From assembly GCA_023512345.1 (NCBI GenBank), contig JAILZT010000027.1:1-64000 (forward strand): 64,000 bases of DNA, read 5' to 3'. Under the pieces are notes generated by a model that was given only the letters and a program-made list of their open reading frames with translations, ran no database searches and had not been told where the DNA came from. This document shows, piece by piece, positions 41,601-49,217 of this stretch (position 1 is the first letter of the stretch; each line of letters begins with the position of its first letter). The translations under genes were made by a program, and so were the position numbers. The stretch comes from Paenibacillus sp. GTDB taxonomy: Bacteria; Bacillota; Bacilli; Paenibacillales; Paenibacillaceae.

Positions 41601-42169
41601 GGAATTTTACGAGTCCGGTCAATACGGACATACATGATATCCTTAGCGTCGGTTTCAAGCTCCAGCCAGGCTCCGCGATTTGGGATTACTGTAGCGGTAT
41701 AGGTTTTTTTGCCGTTCTTATCCACTTTCGTGCTGAAGTAGACGCTTGGAGAGCGAACCAACTGGCTGACAATAACCCGTTCCGCACCATTGATAATAAA
41801 AGTGCCGGTCTCCGTCATCAGCGGGAAATCTCCCATGAACACTTCCTGCTCTTTGACCTCTCCGGTCTCCTTGTTGATGAGCCGCACTTTAACCCGTAGA
41901 GGCGCCGCATACGTTACGTCCCGCTCTTTCGCGTCGTCAACCGTATATTTCGGTTCACCCAGGCTGTAATCAATGAACTCTAGTACCAAATTCCCTGTGA
42001 AATCCTGGATTGGCGAGATGTCCTGAAACATTTCCCGCAATCCTTCCTCCAAAAACCAATCATAAGATTTTTGCTGGATCTCGATCAGGTTCGGGACCTC
42101 GAGTACCTCGTTAATTCTCGCATAGCTCCGCCGAGTGCGTCGACCATACTGAACAAGATGTCCTGCCAA
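38627..42169 (-). CDS. rpoB: RNA polymerase beta subunit
   Basis: A 1180-residue beta subunit. The rifampicin pocket [20 protein letters not shown] and the following [10 protein letters not shown] match the wild-type, susceptible form. The conserved [13 protein letters not shown] and C-terminal [20 protein letters not shown] are present, followed by an acidic tail typical of Bacilli. It starts with TTG at 42169, with GAGGGGTGA upstream. A leader with a terminator-like hairpin and a sigma-A promoter precede it. Confidence 0.98.
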   Translation of the reverse strand: [1180 protein letters not shown]

Positions 42170-42263
42170 CTTTACTCACCCCTCATGTCTACTCACTTAA
42201 AAATTGATTGCGAACCCCTGTTTGGACCATTATAATGGAACCAAGGCAGAACGATTCATCCAT

Positions 42264-42304
42264 AAATAAAGAAAAGCCCTTATCGAAATCTTCGAATAAA
42301 GAGC
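42264..42304 (-). terminator. Terminator-like hairpin in the rpoB leader (candidate attenuator)
   Basis: On the minus strand GCTCTT plus TCG (42290-42304) pairs with CGA plus AAGGGC (42276-42285), with two bulges, around a short loop, followed by TTTTCTTTATTT. It lies about 100 bases before rpoB and downstream of the only good promoter, so rpoBC transcription should have to pass it. Confidence 0.6.
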
Positions 42305-42553
42305 GCACTTATCCATGGTCAAAATACTCCATATCCAGTAGATTTGCCCAAAACGTACATATTATACGTCACCAAGCAACAGTTTATGCGCTGCGCCCTC
42401 CTATTGTCAGGACAAAATCACCTTAACAGCTAGTATTGACAACAAAATCCGCAAAAACTTGCCGTACGGCATGCGCTTACCGGGCGACAATATACTACTT
42501 GACATTTCAGAAAACTAAAGAAATGGAGCCTATCTTAATACTGACATTTTATA

Positions 42554-42582
42554 ATAATAACACTATCAATAGTAGAAGTCAA
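42554..42582 (-). promoter_or_regulatory. Sigma-A promoter of rpoBC
   Basis: TTGACT (42577-42582), a 17-base spacer and TATTAT (42554-42559) on the minus strand, right after the methyltransferase stop. The leader to rpoB is about 380 bases. Two further TATAAT strings in it (near 42360 and 42232) lack good -35 boxes. Confidence 0.65.
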
Positions 42583-42596
42583 TAACCCATCCCTAT

Positions 42597-43193
42597 TTAT
42601 TTTTTTGCCCTCAGTATCCGATAACCTTTGTCTTTCCCCACTTCTTCAACACTTTCAAACAAACTCTCAAGCTTGGCCACTGCGGACGGAGACCCTTGTT
42701 TCTTCTGAATCACAATCCAGAGAGTTCCACCCTTATTAAGATGATCATAGCTTTGTTCGAATATCTGATGTACCACAGCTTTACCTGCTCGTATTGGAGG
42801 ATTTGTTAGAATCACATCAAAGGTCTGCCCTCCCAATGCACCGAGCATGTCGCTTTCCATTATAGTAACATTCCGGATTCCGTTGCTTAGAGCATTCTCT
42901 CTAGCCAACTCCACTGCCCGACTATTGATATCAACCATCGTTACATGTCCCTTTGGAGTTAAATGAGCCGCTGTAATTCCAATAGGGCCGTATCCACAAC
43001 CTACATCCAGCACTGCGGAACCATCAGGTATATCCATAGCTTCTATTAGAACACGACTGCCGTAGTCAATATCTCCTTTGGAGAAAACACCCGCGTCACT
43101 TGTAAAGCGTAGACTTTTCCCTCTAAGGACTGTATCGATAGTGCGTCTGTCATGGCGAGCTCCAGGTTGTTGTGTGTAATAATGATCCGACAT
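42597..43193 (-). CDS. RsmC-like class I methyltransferase (YbxB type)
   Basis: A 198-residue SAM-dependent methyltransferase with motif I VLDVGCGYGPIG (about 61-72), MVDIN as the acidic ribose-binding residue, and the catalytic NPPIRAG typical of N2-guanine rRNA methyltransferases of the RsmC/RlmG group. The exact target nucleotide is not shown by the sequence. TGGAGG lies 7 bases before the ATG. It lies between rplL and rpoB as in Bacillus (ybxB), separated from rplL by a strong terminator. Confidence 0.88.
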   Translation of the reverse strand: MSDHYYTQQPGARHDRRTIDTVLRGKSLRFTSDAGVFSKGDIDYGSRVLIEAMDIPDGSAVLDVGCGYGPIGITAAHLTPKGHVTMVDINSRAVELARENALSNGIRNVTIMESDMLGALGGQTFDVILTNPPIRAGKAVVHQIFEQSYDHLNKGGTLWIVIQKKQGSPSAVAKLESLFESVEEVGKDKGYRILRAKK

Positions 43194-43222
43194 GCCAAGC
43201 CTCCATTACTTTAGTTTATATT

Positions 43223-43257
43223 AAAAACAAACCCCTTGAACAAGTTCAAGGGGTTTG
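43223..43257 (-). terminator. Strong terminator after rplL
   Basis: CAAACCCCTTGAAC (43244-43257 read on the minus strand) pairs perfectly over 14 bp with GTTCAAGGGGTTTG, followed by TTTTTAA. It ends the rplJL transcript and so uncouples it from rpoBC, unlike in E. coli. Confidence 0.92.
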
Positions 43258-43272
43258 CCGTAAGAGAAGGAA

Positions 43273-43632
43273 TTACTTCACTTCTACAGATGCGCCTGCT
43301 TCTTCTAATTTTGCTTTTGTAGCTTCTGCTTCTTCTTTGCTTACTTTTTCTTTGATTGCTTTAGGAGCGTTGTCAACTACGTCTTTAGCTTCTTTCAAAC
43401 CAAGACCAGTGATTTCGCGAACGATTTTGATAACGTTGATTTTGGAAGCGCCAGCGCCTGTCAAAATTACGTCAAATTCGGATTGCTCTTCTTCAACTGC
43501 TGCTACTGCGCCGCCAGCTGCTACTGGAGCTGCTGCAGTTACGCCAAATTCTTCTTCGATTGCTTTTACCAGGTCGTTCAGTTCCAATACGCTCATGCCT
43601 TTAATTGCTTCCAAGATTGCTTCTTTACTCAT
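43273..43632 (-). CDS. rplL: 50S ribosomal protein L7/L12
   Basis: A 119-residue stalk protein: N-terminal dimerisation domain, an Ala/Gly/Val hinge (AAAPVAAGGAVAAV), and the factor-binding C-terminal domain with KINVIKIVREITGLGLKEAK. GGAGG precedes the ATG. It follows rplJ by 69 bases. Confidence 0.98.
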   Translation of the reverse strand: MSKEAILEAIKGMSVLELNDLVKAIEEEFGVTAAAPVAAGGAVAAVEEEQSEFDVILTGAGASKINVIKIVREITGLGLKEAKDVVDNAPKAIKEKVSKEEAEATKAKLEEAGASVEVK

Positions 43633-43701
43633 GATTGAACCTCCATTTTTTATATTAAAATTTTTGTATTCGGTGTTGATTATACTGCGAAGATCAAAGG
43701 C

Positions 43702-44205
43702 TTACGCGCTTTGTTCTTCTTTCTCAGCCACTGCTTTAACCGCAAGCGCGAAGTTGCGCATTGGAGCTTGCAGAACGCTAAGCAACATGGAGAGCAAACC
43801 ATCGCGGGATGGTAGTTCTGCCAATGCTTTAATTTGGTCCGCGTCGATAACTTTACCTTCTACAACTCCGCCTTTCAATTTCAAAGCGTCGTTCTTTTTG
43901 GCGAAATCATTCAAAATTTTAGCTGGAGCCACTACGTCAGTCGTACTGAACGCGATCGCAGTTGGTCCTGTCAAAATTTCGTCCAATTCAGTCAACTCAG
44001 CCGCAGCAGTTGCGCGACGAAGCAATGTGTTTTTCAGAACTTGGAATTCAACGCCAGCTTCCCGAAGTTGCTTACGCAGTTCAGTCACTTGAGCAACGTT
44101 CAATCCACGATAGTCAGCAACAACAGTAGTAATACTGTTTTGCAATTTAGCGGCAACAACGTTTACCGCGTCCTGTTTTGCTTGGATTACTTTTTCATTT
44201 GCCAA
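43702..44205 (-). CDS. rplJ: 50S ribosomal protein L10
   Basis: A 167-residue L10 with VADYRGLNVAQVTELRKQLR in the RNA-binding domain and a C-terminal L7/L12-binding helix ending KAVAEKEEQSA. It starts with TTG at 44205, with AGGAGGTG 6 bases upstream; an in-frame GTG three codons earlier overlaps that site. It is translated from an mRNA carrying an L10 leader. Confidence 0.97.
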   Translation of the reverse strand: MANEKVIQAKQDAVNVVAAKLQNSITTVVADYRGLNVAQVTELRKQLREAGVEFQVLKNTLLRRATAAAELTELDEILTGPTAIAFSTTDVVAPAKILNDFAKKNDALKLKGGVVEGKVIDADQIKALAELPSRDGLLSMLLSVLQAPMRNFALAVKAVAEKEEQSA

Positions 44206-44282
44206 TGTATACACCTCCTGAAAATTTATGTGACAGCTTCTTTTCCGAAGAACCTCAGCCGTTCCTACGCAGGCATTAGAAA

Positions 44283-44454
44283 AGCCTCCGCAGAATCACG
44301 AAGGCTTGATAAACGTTAGTTGCACGGGCGAACCCAGTAGCATCTTGTTTCTATCACAACACCTCGGTAGGAAATTAAGCCTTAGGGCACCTACTGTCTA
44401 CGGTAAGCATATTCAAGTTAAAGAATGAGAACCATTAATCTTCACAACTGCTAT
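44283..44454 (-). ncRNA. L10 leader RNA with terminator (rplJL autoregulation)
   Basis: On the minus strand AGTAGGTG...CCTACCGAGGTGTTGTGATAG (about 44345-44405) is the conserved L10(L12)4-binding leader core. Further on, AAGCCTTCG (44300-44308) pairs with CGGAGGCTT (44283-44291, one G-U pair), followed by TTTCT, giving an intrinsic terminator before rplJ. The model is that excess L10-L12 binds the leader and favours termination. Confidence 0.8.
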
Positions 44455-44483
44455 AGATTATCAAAGATGACTCATAGAGTCAA
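44455..44483 (-). promoter_or_regulatory. Sigma-A promoter of rplJL
   Basis: TTGACT (44478-44483), a 17-base spacer and TAATCT (44455-44460), just after rplA. The -35 overlaps a TGACTC-tat-GAGTCA palindrome (44468-44482). Confidence 0.65.
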
Positions 44484-44490
44484 GCATTAA

Positions 44491-45183
44491 TTATCTGAAG
44501 TTAGCTGTGTTTACACGAGCGCTCGGTCCCATAGTCGAGGAAATCGAAATGCCTTTAAGGTATACACCTTTAGCAGCAGCCGGTTTCGCACGGTTAAGAG
44601 CGTCGATAAGGGATTTAAGGTTTTCGTTCAATTGATCAGCATTAAAAGACACTTTGCCGATTGGCGCGTGAATTTGACCTGCTTTGTCGAGACGGTATTC
44701 GATTTTACCGGCTTTGATTTCTTGCACAGCCTTGGTAACATCAAATGTAACTGTTCCGGCTTTAGGGTTAGGCATAAGACCTTTACCACCAAGCAAACGA
44801 CCCAGTTTACCGACTTCACTCATCATATCAGGTGTAGCTACGCAGACGTCGAATTCAAACCAGCCTTGTTGGATTTTATTGATCATATCTTGATCGCCTA
44901 CAAAATCCGCGCCAGCAGCTTCCGCTTCTTTCGCTTTTTCACCTTTTGCGAATACAAGCACGCGTTGAGTTTTACCTGTGCCGTGAGGCAAGACTACTAC
45001 TCCGCGAACGGCTTGATCCTGTTTACGGGGATCTACTCCCAAACGAACTGCTGCTTCAACGGTTTCGTCGAATTTCGCAGTCGCTGCCTTTTTAACAAGC
45101 TCTACAGCTTCTGAAGGCTCGTAAGTTGCTTCACTGTTGATCAGCTTAGCAGCTTCTTGGTATTTCTTACCATGTTTAGCCAT
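44491..45183 (-). CDS. rplA: 50S ribosomal protein L1
   Basis: A 230-residue L1 with VRLGVDPRKQDQAVRGVVVLPHG near the N-terminus and the signature MPNPKAGTVTFDV. It forms the mobile stalk at the E site. The start at 45183 has AAGGAGG upstream; the longer frame has no site. Confidence 0.97.
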   Translation of the reverse strand: MAKHGKKYQEAAKLINSEATYEPSEAVELVKKAATAKFDETVEAAVRLGVDPRKQDQAVRGVVVLPHGTGKTQRVLVFAKGEKAKEAEAAGADFVGDQDMINKIQQGWFEFDVCVATPDMMSEVGKLGRLLGGKGLMPNPKAGTVTFDVTKAVQEIKAGKIEYRLDKAGQIHAPIGKVSFNADQLNENLKSLIDALNRAKPAAAKGVYLKGISISSTMGPSARVNTANFR

Positions 45184-45262
45184 GAAAATGTTCCTCCTTT
45201 GTGGTGTTAGCGGAAATTCCTCCCACATATTAGGTCACGAATGACCGGTGCTCGAAGACGAA

Positions 45263-45688
45263 TTAGTCTTCGATTGTGATTCCCATACTGCGAGCAGTAC
45301 CTTCAATCATAAGCATTGCAGCTTCAACACTAGCAGCGTTCAAATCGGGCATTTTTTGCTCAGCGATTTCACGAACTGCAGCGCGGCCTAGCTTGCCTAC
45401 TTTTTTCTTGTTTGGTTCGCCGGATCCTTTTTCTACTTTCGCAGCGATGCGAAGCAAAACAGCAGCCGGAGGAGTTTTGGTGATAAAGGTAAATGAACGG
45501 TCTTCAAATACTGAAATTTCAACCGGGATGATCAGGCCAGCCTGGTCAGCAGTACGAGCATTGAATTCCTTACAGAATGCCATGATGTTGACACCCGCTT
45601 GTCCTAACGCCGGACCTACTGGAGGCGCTGGATTCGCTTTCCCTGCAGGGATCTGCAGTTTCACCATTTTAATAACTTTTTTAGCCAT
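45263..45688 (-). CDS. rplK: 50S ribosomal protein L11
   Basis: A 141-residue L11 with VKLQIPAGKANPAPPVGPAL and the C-terminal domain ending ARSMGITIED. It is part of the GTPase-associated centre and the RelA-sensing region. The start at 45688 has AAGGAGGTG upstream. Confidence 0.97.
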   Translation of the reverse strand: MAKKVIKMVKLQIPAGKANPAPPVGPALGQAGVNIMAFCKEFNARTADQAGLIIPVEISVFEDRSFTFITKTPPAAVLLRIAAKVEKGSGEPNKKKVGKLGRAAVREIAEQKMPDLNAASVEAAMLMIEGTARSMGITIED

Positions 45689-45763
45689 GAGTGACACCTC
45701 CTTGCGTAAATAGTGGTCTTCGGTACGCTTGCGCGCCCTCCCACAAGAAACCCTTATGCGTAG

Positions 45764-46297
45764 TTATATCTTCTCCACTTGAGTGAAATCCAACTCTAGC
45801 GGGGTTTCCCGTCCAAACATGTTAACATGTACTTTGATCTTGCTCTTATCCACCAAAATTTCTTCCACGGAGCCCACAAAATTCGCAAAGGGACCAACCA
45901 TAATGCGTACCGATTCCTTGATTTCGAAATCAATCACAGCTTTAGGCTCTACCATACCCATATGCTTCAGAATCTGTTCTACTTCTTCTGGAAGCAGAGC
46001 CGTAGGCTTCGAACCTGAGCCTGTCGAACCAACAAATCCAGTAACACCCGGCGTATTGCGGACAACATACCAGGAATCATCAGTTTGAACCATTTCCACC
46101 AAGACATAACCTGGGTAAACTTTCCGCATGACCGTTTTGGTCTTGCCATCTTTGCTTACCAGTTCTTCTTCCATAGGAACAAGAACACGGAATATCTTGT
46201 CTTCCATGCCCATAGACTCAACGCGTTTTTCTAAATTGGCTTTGACCTTGTTCTCATACCCAGAATAAGTATGAACGACATACCATCTTTTTTCCAT
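45764..46297 (-). CDS. nusG: Transcription elongation factor NusG
   Basis: A 177-residue NusG with the NGN domain (MEKRWYVVHTYSGYENKVKA, YPGYVLVEM) and a C-terminal KOW domain (SVRIMVGPFANFVGSVEEIL). In Bacillus it promotes sequence-specific pausing and Rho action. It follows secE by 21 bases. Confidence 0.97.
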   Translation of the reverse strand: MEKRWYVVHTYSGYENKVKANLEKRVESMGMEDKIFRVLVPMEEELVSKDGKTKTVMRKVYPGYVLVEMVQTDDSWYVVRNTPGVTGFVGSTGSGSKPTALLPEEVEQILKHMGMVEPKAVIDFEIKESVRIMVGPFANFVGSVEEILVDKSKIKVHVNMFGRETPLELDFTQVEKI

Positions 46298-46318
46298 ATC
46301 AAGCCACCTGGGACCTCT

Positions 46319-46510
46319 CTAAATAATCGCTTCAATCACAGCGGAAATACCGATGTCCAGAACCCAGAAGTAAACAGCGACAACTACAATTGTTCCAAGA
46401 ACGATCAATGTATAGTTTGTCAGTTCCTTACGGCTAGGCCAGCGAACTTTTTTGAGTTCACTCCAGCTCTCAGTGAAAAAGGAAAACATTGACTTGAAAC
46501 TACGTTTCAC
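46319..46510 (-). CDS. secE: Protein translocase subunit SecE
   Basis: A 63-residue single-span SecE: an amphipathic ELKKVRWPSRKELTNYT helix followed by one transmembrane segment (about 35-57). It starts with GTG at 46510, with GGAGGTG 8 bases upstream. Confidence 0.95.
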   Translation of the reverse strand: MKRSFKSMFSFFTESWSELKKVRWPSRKELTNYTLIVLGTIVVVAVYFWVLDIGISAVIEAII

Positions 46511-46530
46511 GCCGACTACACCTCCAAAGA

Positions 46531-46680
46531 CTATCTGGTTTCGCGATGAGGAGTTTGCGAGTTACAATACTTGCAAAATTTCTTCATCTCCATGCGGTCG
46601 GGGTGATTTCGCTTGTTTTTTGTTGTTGCATAATTTCTTTGTTTGCAACTTGTACAAGCCAAAGTGATAATTACCCGCAT
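46531..46680 (-). CDS. rpmG: 50S ribosomal protein L33 (zinc type)
   Basis: A 49-residue L33 with CTSC and CKYC pairs, the zinc-binding form. The start at 46680 has GGGAGGTG 6 bases upstream; the frame is open upstream but has no site. It heads rpmG-secE-nusG. Confidence 0.95.
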   Translation of the reverse strand: MRVIITLACTSCKQRNYATTKNKRNHPDRMEMKKFCKYCNSQTPHRETR

Positions 46681-46869
46681 GATGTGCACCTCCCGAGACG
46701 TTCTTCTAACATGCAAATTAGAAGACGCAATATTGATCCCAATGAGATAGGGTGTTGACGCCCTATATTGGACGGCATCCTTATCTCGTTGAAATATCAA
46801 AAAGTTAAGAGCATAGCTCTATCTTTCTGATATCTTAAAAAAAGCCGCGAATTTGGGCCTACCTAAAAC
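46681..46869 (-). promoter_or_regulatory. Structured leader upstream of rpmG-secE-nusG
   Basis: The leader carries several inverted repeats: TCTTCTAA/TTAGAAGA (46702-46709 / 46718-46725), ATAGGG/CCCTAT (46747-46752 / 46761-46766), GAGATA/TATCTC (46744-46749 / 46782-46787, sharing bases with the previous one) and ATATCA/TGATAT (from about 46794, with an AGAGC/GCTCT stem inside). The second and third cannot form together. I do not recognise a known leader family. The remaining stretch 46900-47053 shows nothing I can identify. Confidence 0.5.
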
Positions 46870-46899
46870 ACTTTAGCATAATGTCAAGGTCTGTGTCAA
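46870..46899 (-). promoter_or_regulatory. Candidate sigma-A promoter of rpmG-secE-nusG
   Basis: TTGACA (46894-46899), an 18-base spacer and TAAAGT (46870-46875) on the minus strand. A second TTGACA at 46882-46887 lies 6 bases inside the spacer. Confidence 0.5.
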
Positions 46900-47053
46900 C
46901 GAAAGATTTGCCTTCTGCACGGGGTAATATCCGGCTAAGCAACCACATCTTATAATCTGTCATTGATTAGCCATTTCCTTTTTCAATCCGCTGTGATTCT
47001 TACATTATGATGCATTCCCGCTATGAATAAACATTGGGGCACTGATCACAAAC

Positions 47054-47078
47054 TAAAAAAAGACTCGAAGCACGAGCC
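47054..47078 (-). terminator. Terminator of sigH
   Basis: GGCTCG pairs with CGAGTC around TGCTT (47062-47078 on the minus strand, one G-U pair), followed by seven T residues. Confidence 0.85.
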
Positions 47079-47097
47079 TTTCCCTGTCATTATATCA

Positions 47098-47742
47098 TTA
47101 ATTGTCACGCACTTCCAGATATCTTTCCAGTTTCCGCTTTACCCGTTGCAGTGCGTTGTCGATTGACTTCACATGCCTTTTCAAATCCTCAGCAATTTCC
47201 TGATAGGATCTTCCATCCAGGTATAGCATTAGAACTTTACGTTCTAGGTCACTGAGTATTTCAGCCATCTTATCTTCAATGCCCGTGAATTCTTCCTGAT
47301 TAATTATCAGTTCTTCTGGATCCAATACCTGCGTACCGCAAATGACATCCATAAGTGTACGGTCGGAATCTTCATCATAGATGGGCTTGTCCAATGAAAC
47401 GTATGAATTAAGAGGAATGTGCTTCTGGCGGGTAGCTGTCTTTATCGCAGTAATAATCTGCCGTGTAATACATAACTCAGCAAATGCCTTAAACGAAGAT
47501 AGCTTATCCCCTTTAAAATCACGAATTGCCTTGTAAAGACCAATCATACCCTCTTGTACAATGTCTTCACGATCAGCGCCGATCAAAAAGTATGAACGGG
47601 CTTTGGCGCGGACGAAATTGCGGTATTTATTAATCAAGTACTCCAATGCGCCACTGTCGCCACCACGGAAAACCTCGACAATATCTTCATCGCTGATGCA
47701 ATCATACTCGGATAGCATTAATTCCTTGAGGTCGACACTCAC
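47098..47742 (-). CDS. sigH: RNA polymerase sigma-H factor (early sporulation)
   Basis: A 214-residue sigma-70 family factor, near-identical in region 2 to Bacillus SigH (YRNFVRAKARSYFLIGADRE, then DIVQEGMIGLYKAIRDF), with a region 4 helix-turn-helix in GRSYQEIAEDLKRHVKSIDN. It directs early sporulation and transition-state genes. It starts with GTG at 47742, with GGGGGGA 6 bases upstream. It has its own sigma-A promoter downstream of rae1, as in Bacillus, where AbrB represses sigH. Confidence 0.96.
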   Translation of the reverse strand: MSVDLKELMLSEYDCISDEDIVEVFRGGDSGALEYLINKYRNFVRAKARSYFLIGADREDIVQEGMIGLYKAIRDFKGDKLSSFKAFAELCITRQIITAIKTATRQKHIPLNSYVSLDKPIYDEDSDRTLMDVICGTQVLDPEELIINQEEFTGIEDKMAEILSDLERKVLMLYLDGRSYQEIAEDLKRHVKSIDNALQRVKRKLERYLEVRDN

Positions 47743-47799
47743 CAAGAATCCCCCCGGCTGCAACGCAAGACACATCGTTACTTCTCGAAATATACGAAC

Positions 47800-47829
47800 A
47801 GTATATATTATGTTACCTTACAACGTCAA
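47800..47829 (-). promoter_or_regulatory. Sigma-A promoter of sigH
   Basis: TTGACG (47824-47829), an 18-base spacer and TATACT (47800-47805) on the minus strand, about 55 bases before the GTG. The surrounding AT-rich DNA would suit AbrB, but no specific site is claimed. Confidence 0.6.
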
Positions 47830-47897
47830 CCAAAGTTTGCCCAAAAACAATCATCAATAGCATATTATGGCATTTGAAAGGCACTTATCTAGCATAA

Positions 47898-48422
47898 TTA
47901 CGACTTCCTGCGCCAGTCTTCAAGCTTATTGCGTACATCTGGCGGGAGTTTATCTTCTAAAGCATGTCTTGAGGCCCGGGGACCGGGCGAATCTATCACT
48001 TTTTTGACTTCACGTTGATTCTCTTCTATTTCCAGACGAAGTTCTCTAGCGGATAGCCGCAAGGCACCTTGGGCAAAAATAACATGCTGCTCCACCAAGT
48101 CACTCGTAGCGACATAAATCTGACGACGTCGGTGAGTAAGTTCCCCTACCAGCCGTTCGATACATTCATCGGCAGTTTCTTTTTCTTTGGTAAAGTAAAC
48201 CTGAACCTTCCCCTGAACAAACGCCCTTCCGAGTCCCGGAACCCGATAAGCATCAAATACGGCAATAATGCGACGGCCCGAAAATGCTTGATAATCAGCC
48301 AGCATATCCAAAAGCCGATCACGAGCTTCTTTCATGCCCGAATGCGATAATTCCGCTAAATCTGGCCAGCCGCCAATCATGTTATAACCATCCACAAGAA
48401 GCACGTCCCGCCAGTCAACCAT
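47898..48422 (-). CDS. rae1: NYN/PIN-domain ribosome-associated endoribonuclease Rae1 (YacP)
   Basis: A 174-residue NYN-domain nuclease with LLVDGYNMIGGW (catalytic Asp) near residue 7, IIAVFDAYRVPG, ETADECIERLVGEL, and YVATSDLVEQ. Bacillus subtilis YacP/Rae1 cuts mRNA in the ribosomal A site. The ATG at 48422 directly follows the rlmB stop (TAATATG), and AGGGATA provides a modest ribosome binding site, so coupling is likely. Confidence 0.9.
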   Translation of the reverse strand: MVDWRDVLLVDGYNMIGGWPDLAELSHSGMKEARDRLLDMLADYQAFSGRRIIAVFDAYRVPGLGRAFVQGKVQVYFTKEKETADECIERLVGELTHRRRQIYVATSDLVEQHVIFAQGALRLSARELRLEIEENQREVKKVIDSPGPRASRHALEDKLPPDVRNKLEDWRRKS

Positions 48423-48423
48423 A

Positions 48424-49185
48424 TTATCCCTGGCGCCGGCGGCGGACCACTTCATACATAATTACACCAGCAGCTACAGAGGCATTCAATGAATTTATTT
48501 TCCCGGCCATCGGCAATTTGAGCAGCAAGTCACATTTTTCACGAATCAGACGTCCCATGCCCTTATTCTCATTACCAATCACTACCGCAACTGGTCCCGT
48601 GAAAATATCAGATCCAAACAGATCTTGATCTGTATCCACATCTGTTCCAACAACCCAAATCCCCATTTCTTTGAGACGATCTATCGTCTGTCCAAGGTTA
48701 GTGACTCTAGCTACTGGAACATACTCTACTGCACCCGCTGATGTTTTTGATACCGTAGCAGTGATTTGAGCGGAGCGCCGTTTAGGGATAATAACACCAT
48801 GGACACCAGTACAGTCAGCAGTACGTAAAATTGAACCCAAATTATGAGGATCTTCAATTTCATCTAGAAGTATAAGAAATGGCGCTTCACCTTTGGCTGC
48901 CGCTGCAGCTAGAATATCCTCAACTTCCGCATATGCATAAGGCGCTGCTTGGGCAACTACTCCTTGATGCTGAACATCCGGTGCAAGCTGATCAAGCTTT
49001 CGCTTGTCCACATGCTGAATCACAATCCCAGCCTTTCTTGCTTCAGCAATAATAGGTGCTGTTAAATGCTTTTGTGCCGTTTCGGCGATCCATATTTTAT
49101 TGATTGTACGGCCTGCACGCATCGCTTCTAACACTGAATGCTTACCGGCCAACATTTCCTCTTCTGTCTTCAAATCTTCTTCCAT
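48424..49185 (-). CDS. rlmB: 23S rRNA 2'-O-methyltransferase RlmB-like (SpoU family)
   Basis: A 253-residue SPOUT enzyme. An N-terminal L30e-like substrate domain (AGKHSVLEAMRAG...) precedes the knotted domain with LDEIEDPHNLGSILRTADC, VVIGNENKGMGR and the C-terminal SLNASVAAGVIMYE. The family methylates G2251-type ribose in 23S rRNA. GGAGG precedes the ATG. It lies between mrnC and rae1, in Bacillus order (yacO). Confidence 0.92.
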   Translation of the reverse strand: MEEDLKTEEEMLAGKHSVLEAMRAGRTINKIWIAETAQKHLTAPIIAEARKAGIVIQHVDKRKLDQLAPDVQHQGVVAQAAPYAYAEVEDILAAAAAKGEAPFLILLDEIEDPHNLGSILRTADCTGVHGVIIPKRRSAQITATVSKTSAGAVEYVPVARVTNLGQTIDRLKEMGIWVVGTDVDTDQDLFGSDIFTGPVAVVIGNENKGMGRLIREKCDLLLKLPMAGKINSLNASVAAGVIMYEVVRRRRQG

Positions 49186-49217
49186 GTTACATTCCTCCAG
49201 TTCAATATTTCGACGGT

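Noticed and set aside
42228..42241. A 12-bp palindrome CCATTATAATGG in the rpoB leader containing TATAAT
   Set aside because: No -35 box at a proper distance and no repeat elsewhere noticed; likely chance in AT-rich DNA.
43172..44092. A 306-codon plus-strand open frame opposite rplL and rplJ
   Set aside because: It runs through both ribosomal genes and the terminator, is Ser/Ala-rich low complexity, and lacks a translation signal.
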